From assembly GCA_951217055.1 (NCBI GenBank), contig OX578280.1, forward strand, positions 6,696,001 to 6,760,000: DNA of 64,000 nt. Direction: 5' to 3'. This stretch comes from Gerris lacustris (Eukaryota > Arthropoda > Insecta > Hemiptera > Gerridae). How positions within the stretch are numbered: the first letter of the stretch is position 1; every line of letters begins with the position of its first letter. A program made the position numbers and the translations under genes. Below, piece by piece: positions 55,501-61,500 of this stretch. The notes under the pieces were generated by a model. That model was not told where the DNA came from, did not search any database, and worked only from the letters and a program-made list of their open reading frames with translations.

Positions 55501-58500
55501 ATTTTTAAATAAAAGTGTGTAAAACTTACAGAAGGCAGTCCTATATAAAGACTAACTCCATCTTTAACAAAATGTTGAAATTTCTGTAGAATATTCTTCT
55601 CCTTAACTCGCCATATTGGTGGATAAACTATATCTTTATCTGATTTTTGAACTAAAAACTCGTCAACCTGTAAAAATAATAAAATAATAGTAATACTATA
55701 ATAAAAAGAGAATAACAAAATAAGTAAATTAGTAGTTTTTATAAATTAGTAGTTTTTATAAATTAGTAGTTTTTACTGGCACTTCTTTGAGTAACAATCT
55801 AAAGAAGGTGTACGAAATGACCTTCTTTGGACTATTACTCTCCCTATAAAAACAGAAGTGTGATATATCCATTTATATTAAAAAAAAAAACATAGGGTAG
55901 CAACAATCTAAGGAAGTACCTTTTTATCAAGGTTTTAACTCTTTCACTGTAGGGCAGTGGTTCTTAACCGGGGGGCCGCGGCCCCCCAGGGGGTCTCGAA
56001 AGGTATTTAGGTACTATATATTACGGTATTCAGCTTTAAAGCTCTTGCAATTCGGGTAGCTATAAAATTAATTAAATAATAAAAAAATACAAGTTTGAAC
56101 AAAATAAAATTTTTAGTATATTTAAATATAAATTCTTTCAACATTAAGGTCTTTACATAATTATTTAACATAAATTGGTAGAGATTAGGCTTTTATTATT
56201 CTTTATAATTAAACAATTAAAATTCTTTCATTAATATTTTTAATTAAATTTTCTTATTAAATTTAATATATTCTTTATTTATATATTTTTCTATTTATAT
56301 GAACCCTTTATTTAGTTTATACATATAATTAAATAAATTATAATATTTAGAGTGAAGCTCTGATCATACTCGTAAATTTCTGTTGTAATACAAACAATGT
56401 GTCGTGATAGCGTGGTTTGGTGATTTTTGGAGGGAAACCAAATTCTAAGAAAATTTGTATTCTTAAATGCTGTAAGATGAATTTATTCTTGTTGAAGTTA
56501 ATGATGAACGTTGTATAGATCATTAATACCAAGTTAACGATCCTAAGCGTGAAATCACAGCAAAAACAAATAGAGTCTTTTAATATAGAGTTGTGAAGCT
56601 AAGTAAATGTAGAGTTAAGAGTAGAGCGTAATAGAGTAGTGTAAAATAGAGTAAAGTAGAGTAATGTAGAGGCCCTGGAATAAATCCAAAAATACCAAAA
56701 ATCAGACACTAATAAGATTTAAGTCTCAATACAATACTTGTAAAACTCAACAAAAAAATTAAATTTATAAAACATAAAGTTTAAGACTTACGATTAGCAT
56801 CGGCTGTAGACAACTCTAACGAAATAAATTTTGAGTAGAATAAAAAAAATTATTTATTTTTGTGACTCCCACGAGTCTTGACTCAACAACAAATGAGTTT
56901 AACACAAACTATATACTACATATACGACCTGGATATAAAATTTTACATCTTTCGATGGACTTCTCGTACACACGTCACGCCAGTCTCGTGGCTGCAAGGT
57001 AAGTGAAAAGCGTTCCCCCTACCACGACCCTTCCACCGTCGCCTAACATTTTAGGGACATCGCGCATGTCTAAAAAAAAGGTTCACGCCCTAGTTGTGAC
57101 GTCATAGAACAGTTTATCCAATATATAACTTAATAAATACTAAAATAATAATTAAATTAACATTAATATTCTACATCAAAATAATTAAAAAGGGTTCATT
57201 AGCATATTCTTAAATTTTACTATTTTAAATTATTATAATAATTATTTATTACAGTACATTTTACTATATTTATATGTGGTATATTTCAAGATACCACATT
57301 TGCCCTCTCTTTTTGGTTTTAAAATTTTTTTTATACAAACAAAAAAAAAAAAACAAACATAAAAAAAATTTTAAAGTCACATAAAACGACTAACACAACA
57401 TGACTAAATAAACTTTAGCATTACTAACTATGATCAATATCACATACTCATTTCTTTAAGCATTGATTTACTTATGATAAGAAAAAATTTTATTATTTAT
57501 TTATTTTTTTTTTTTAAAAAAATTGAAGTCCAAAATCAAAAAAAAATGTAAATTATATAAAATTAAAAAAAAATAAATAAAGCTCCTTAGTTCACATATT
57601 TGGTGAAACCAAAAAAAAAATAAAATCATTATATAATTAAATAAAATAAAAAAAATTTTAAAAAAATTACAAGTCCACATTGACAAAATCTTTCTAAGTC
57701 CACATTGACAAAAAATTTTATAAGTCCACTTTAACAAAATTTTTATAAGTCCACTTTGACAAAATTTTTCTAAGTCCATATTGACGAAATTTTTATAAGT
57801 CCACTTTGACAAAATTTTTCTAAGTCCACATTGACAAAATTTTTATAAGTCCACTTTGACAAAATTTTTCTAAGTCCATATTGACGAAATTTTTATAAGT
57901 CCACTTTGACAAAATTTTTCTAAGTCCAGCTTCAACTAAAAAACGGTAAAATTAAAAAAAATCAAAATTTCAAGTTATAAAAAAAATTCTTTCAAATAAA
58001 ACTAATGCAGCTCTTTAGTCATATTTACTTGAGTTAAAGAAAGTTCTAGCACAAAAATTAGTATTTTTCTTAAAAATTACAAAAAAAAAACTTAGAAAAA
58101 AATTTCCAAAAAAAAACATCATATTTTGTCTGAATTCTATATAAAATTCTTACCATCTTACTTTTTATATAATTAAATATTAAAATACAAATTATAAATC
58201 ATTATATTAAAACTAACAAATAATAAACGAAATCATGTGTTTAAACACAGCTTGTAAAATAAAATTAACATTATTTGTTTGGATTGTAGCCCAAACGTCA
58301 CTTATTCCTACATACATTTTTATTACATTTTGGTTTGGACATTGTCCCTAACCTGTCTTAAAACTACATAAATTTGTGGGAAAATCCTCTTTTGTACATT
58401 TGTTCTTTCATAATAACCCGAGAACTCATAGAACATACCTTAACCATAAAAAAAAATTATATTATATTATATATTGTTTTTATATATTTATTAAAATTCA

Positions 58501-61500
58501 ACTGGGATTTTACATTCTCTAACATTATATCCTTTTAACATAGTTGTGTGAAATTTACCTCGACATCTTCCATCTTTAGTTAAAATTTCATAAATTGGAT
58601 CTTTAGATTCTTTTCCTATTACATATGGTCCTTCATAAAGTGGTAATAATTTTGCATTTATTCTCTTGTCACTGTCACTAACTCGTAAAGCTTTTACCAG
58701 AACCTGGTCACCTATATTAAAAATTTTAAATTTTTTATTTTTAGCAAAATAATTGTTTCGATAATTAGCACACTTCTTTAAATTATCTTTTATGACATTA
58801 AAATTTACTTGTTTACAATTTTCTGAATAAGGTAAAAATTCACTCCATAATCTATGGGGTTTACATTGGAATTGAACTGTAGATGGGTTATTTAAAATGC
58901 TGCGGTGAAAGGTATCATTTAAATTCTTTTCGATATTACTAATATGTTGAGTCCAACTACCATGGCGTTCTAACATTAAAACTCTTAAAGCATTACCTAA
59001 TTGTTTATTTACTCTTTCTGCTAGATTAGCCTGTGGATGCCTGATGGGCGTTAATACATGGTTTATATTTAACTTATTTATACCGGCAACCCATTCATTT
59101 GAAAAGAACTGAGTTCCATTGTCTGTTAATAAGGTTTTAATTTTACATACATTTTTACAATAATCTTTAATACATTTAATTGCCAAAATTCCAGTTTCTC
59201 TAGTTAAAGTATAGAGCTTTACATATTTTGAAAAATTATCAGTTACTACAAAAATATATTTTAATCCACCTTTGCCAGTAATCAGAGGTCCGAAAAAATC
59301 TGCAGATACATATTCTCCTGGTTGATTTGGTATAATTGATTTTAATGGTGCATAGTTTATTTTATTAGAGTCTTTGCTAATTTGACAAACGTGACAACAT
59401 CTGATTTCTCTAGTTATATTTTTCTTTAAATGTTTACAATAAAAATCTTCCTTAATCATCTCATAACATTTTTGAATTCCACAGTGACCATACTCCTCGT
59501 GAATTCTCCATATGAATTTATCTATAATATTTTCAGGTATGACTAACTTTTTACCCGTCACCTGGTCAATATACAAAACATCATTAATTATTACATATTC
59601 AGGAAAATCGTTAATATTATTAATTATATTACTACAATATGGATCCAAATTTTGGTAATCTTGCATACTAGCTATAAAATCAAAAGGATTATTATACTCT
59701 AATTGATTCAACACATAATTATTATTTTCTTTTTTATTAACTACTTCCATAATTTCCATGTCAATGTTACTCTCTTTACAGATTAACGGTTGGTAATTTA
59801 ACAAGTGATAATTTAAACCAAAAATTCTAATTTCTTCATTCACATAACAATTCTTAAATTTTACTTTACCTTTGGTTTCATTCACACTAAATTCAAAAAA
59901 TTTATCTTCATAACTAATAACTCCTTTTACTGCATTAAATACGTCCGTTCCAAATATGACTGGATAACTCAAACTTGGTATTACTAAAAAGTTAATATTT
60001 AGACACACTCTATCTAACACAACTTCTAGAAAAACTTGGTTTTGTACTGCACATAATTTTTTTTTATTTGCACCAGACACTTTTACACCCTTCACTGGAA
60101 GATGACATATATTCTTATTTTTTTTTATTAAAGATTTGAACACACTATCATTTATACACGAAACTTCAGCTCCACTATCTAATAAAATATTAATTTTTTC
60201 GTTTTCTATTAAACCATCAATACTAGGTAATTCTTTTATATTCTCCTTTTTCTCAGGCACTTTTAAATCATCAAACTGGAAATTTTCAAATACACTATTG
60301 ACATTACTATTTTCTAATATATCATCCTTTTCAAATAATAAATCTAAATTTAAACTTTCCAAATTATTTTCATACAGATACTTGTCTTTATCACGATGTT
60401 TATTTTTATACTGATTCTGATTCTTATCACCTTTATCTTCTTCTTTTTTATTCACGATTTGTAAGTCTATATCATTTTTCTTGCAAAAATCCCTAAATCT
60501 TCTGTTATCATGAATATTTTTATTTTTATAATCATGTTTTATATTTTTATATCTTAAACTATTTTCATTTTCACACTCTACATGATTTATCTTAACTGAT
60601 TTTTCTTTTTCATCAGGCTTCTTATAGTTCGACCTATTATATTGTCCATTATTATAACCATTAGAATTATGACCATTTTGCCCTGAACGATGCCGATCGT
60701 TACCATCGTATTTTCTCCAACCTTGCACATAATTATTGTTATTTCGTCTATTTCCATCTGTAATAGGCTTAGGTCCATTGTTATTATTATGATTTCCGTG
60801 ATGATAATTATGGTTTTGACTATTAGGATTTCCTCCATACTGCCTATTATTAACATTCCTATCACATAATTCTTCTACATTAAATTCAGTCAAAAGTTCT
60901 ACAAAATCTTCAATCCTATCAATACGGGTACTTCTAAAAACATAATAAAAGAAATTTCCGAAATGTTTCCCTATGTATGTAAATATTTTTCTATTCGTTG
61001 TTATATGATCGTCCGTAAATACGCTTTTAGCTTCGTTGTACAATTTATGTGCATACGTTAAAGGATTAATTTGTCCGTTATACTTTCCGTATAAAATCCG
61101 ACCTCTTATCTGTTCCTGAATATTTTCACTCCAATATCTTTTTTTAAATCTAATTACAAACTCACTCCATGAAATATTCTCTTCAACAGAAAATAACCAA
61201 TCCTCGGCAGATCCGGTAAATGAATTTTCTACGATATATCTATAGTCTCCTTCTAATCCATTTCTAGTGATATATTTGTCTAATTTACTAATAAAAATTA
61301 AAGGGCCATTAAGCTCAGAACTTTCTCCATCAAAATGATATAAAAATTTTTCTACGTTATTCTGACGAGTTGCATTACTAATTTCACTCCTAACAAGACT
61401 ATCTCTAGTTACTTCTACATTCGTGTTATATTTATTTTGTTTTAACTCCCTAACTTCTTTCGACAATTCTTTAATACTTTCTAACAATTGGAACATTACA

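Noticed and set aside
56347..56532. 61-codon frame identical at 62163-62348
   Set aside because: It is the same LTR sequence seen twice; no motif and no reason to be translated.
57501..57812. 103-codon minus-strand frame
   Set aside because: It simply reads through the 25-bp tandem repeat and adjoining A/T runs; composition explains it.
60136..60865. Frames on both strands inside the RT-less element
   Set aside because: Shadows of the 1045-codon ORF caused by its biased Asn/Lys codons.
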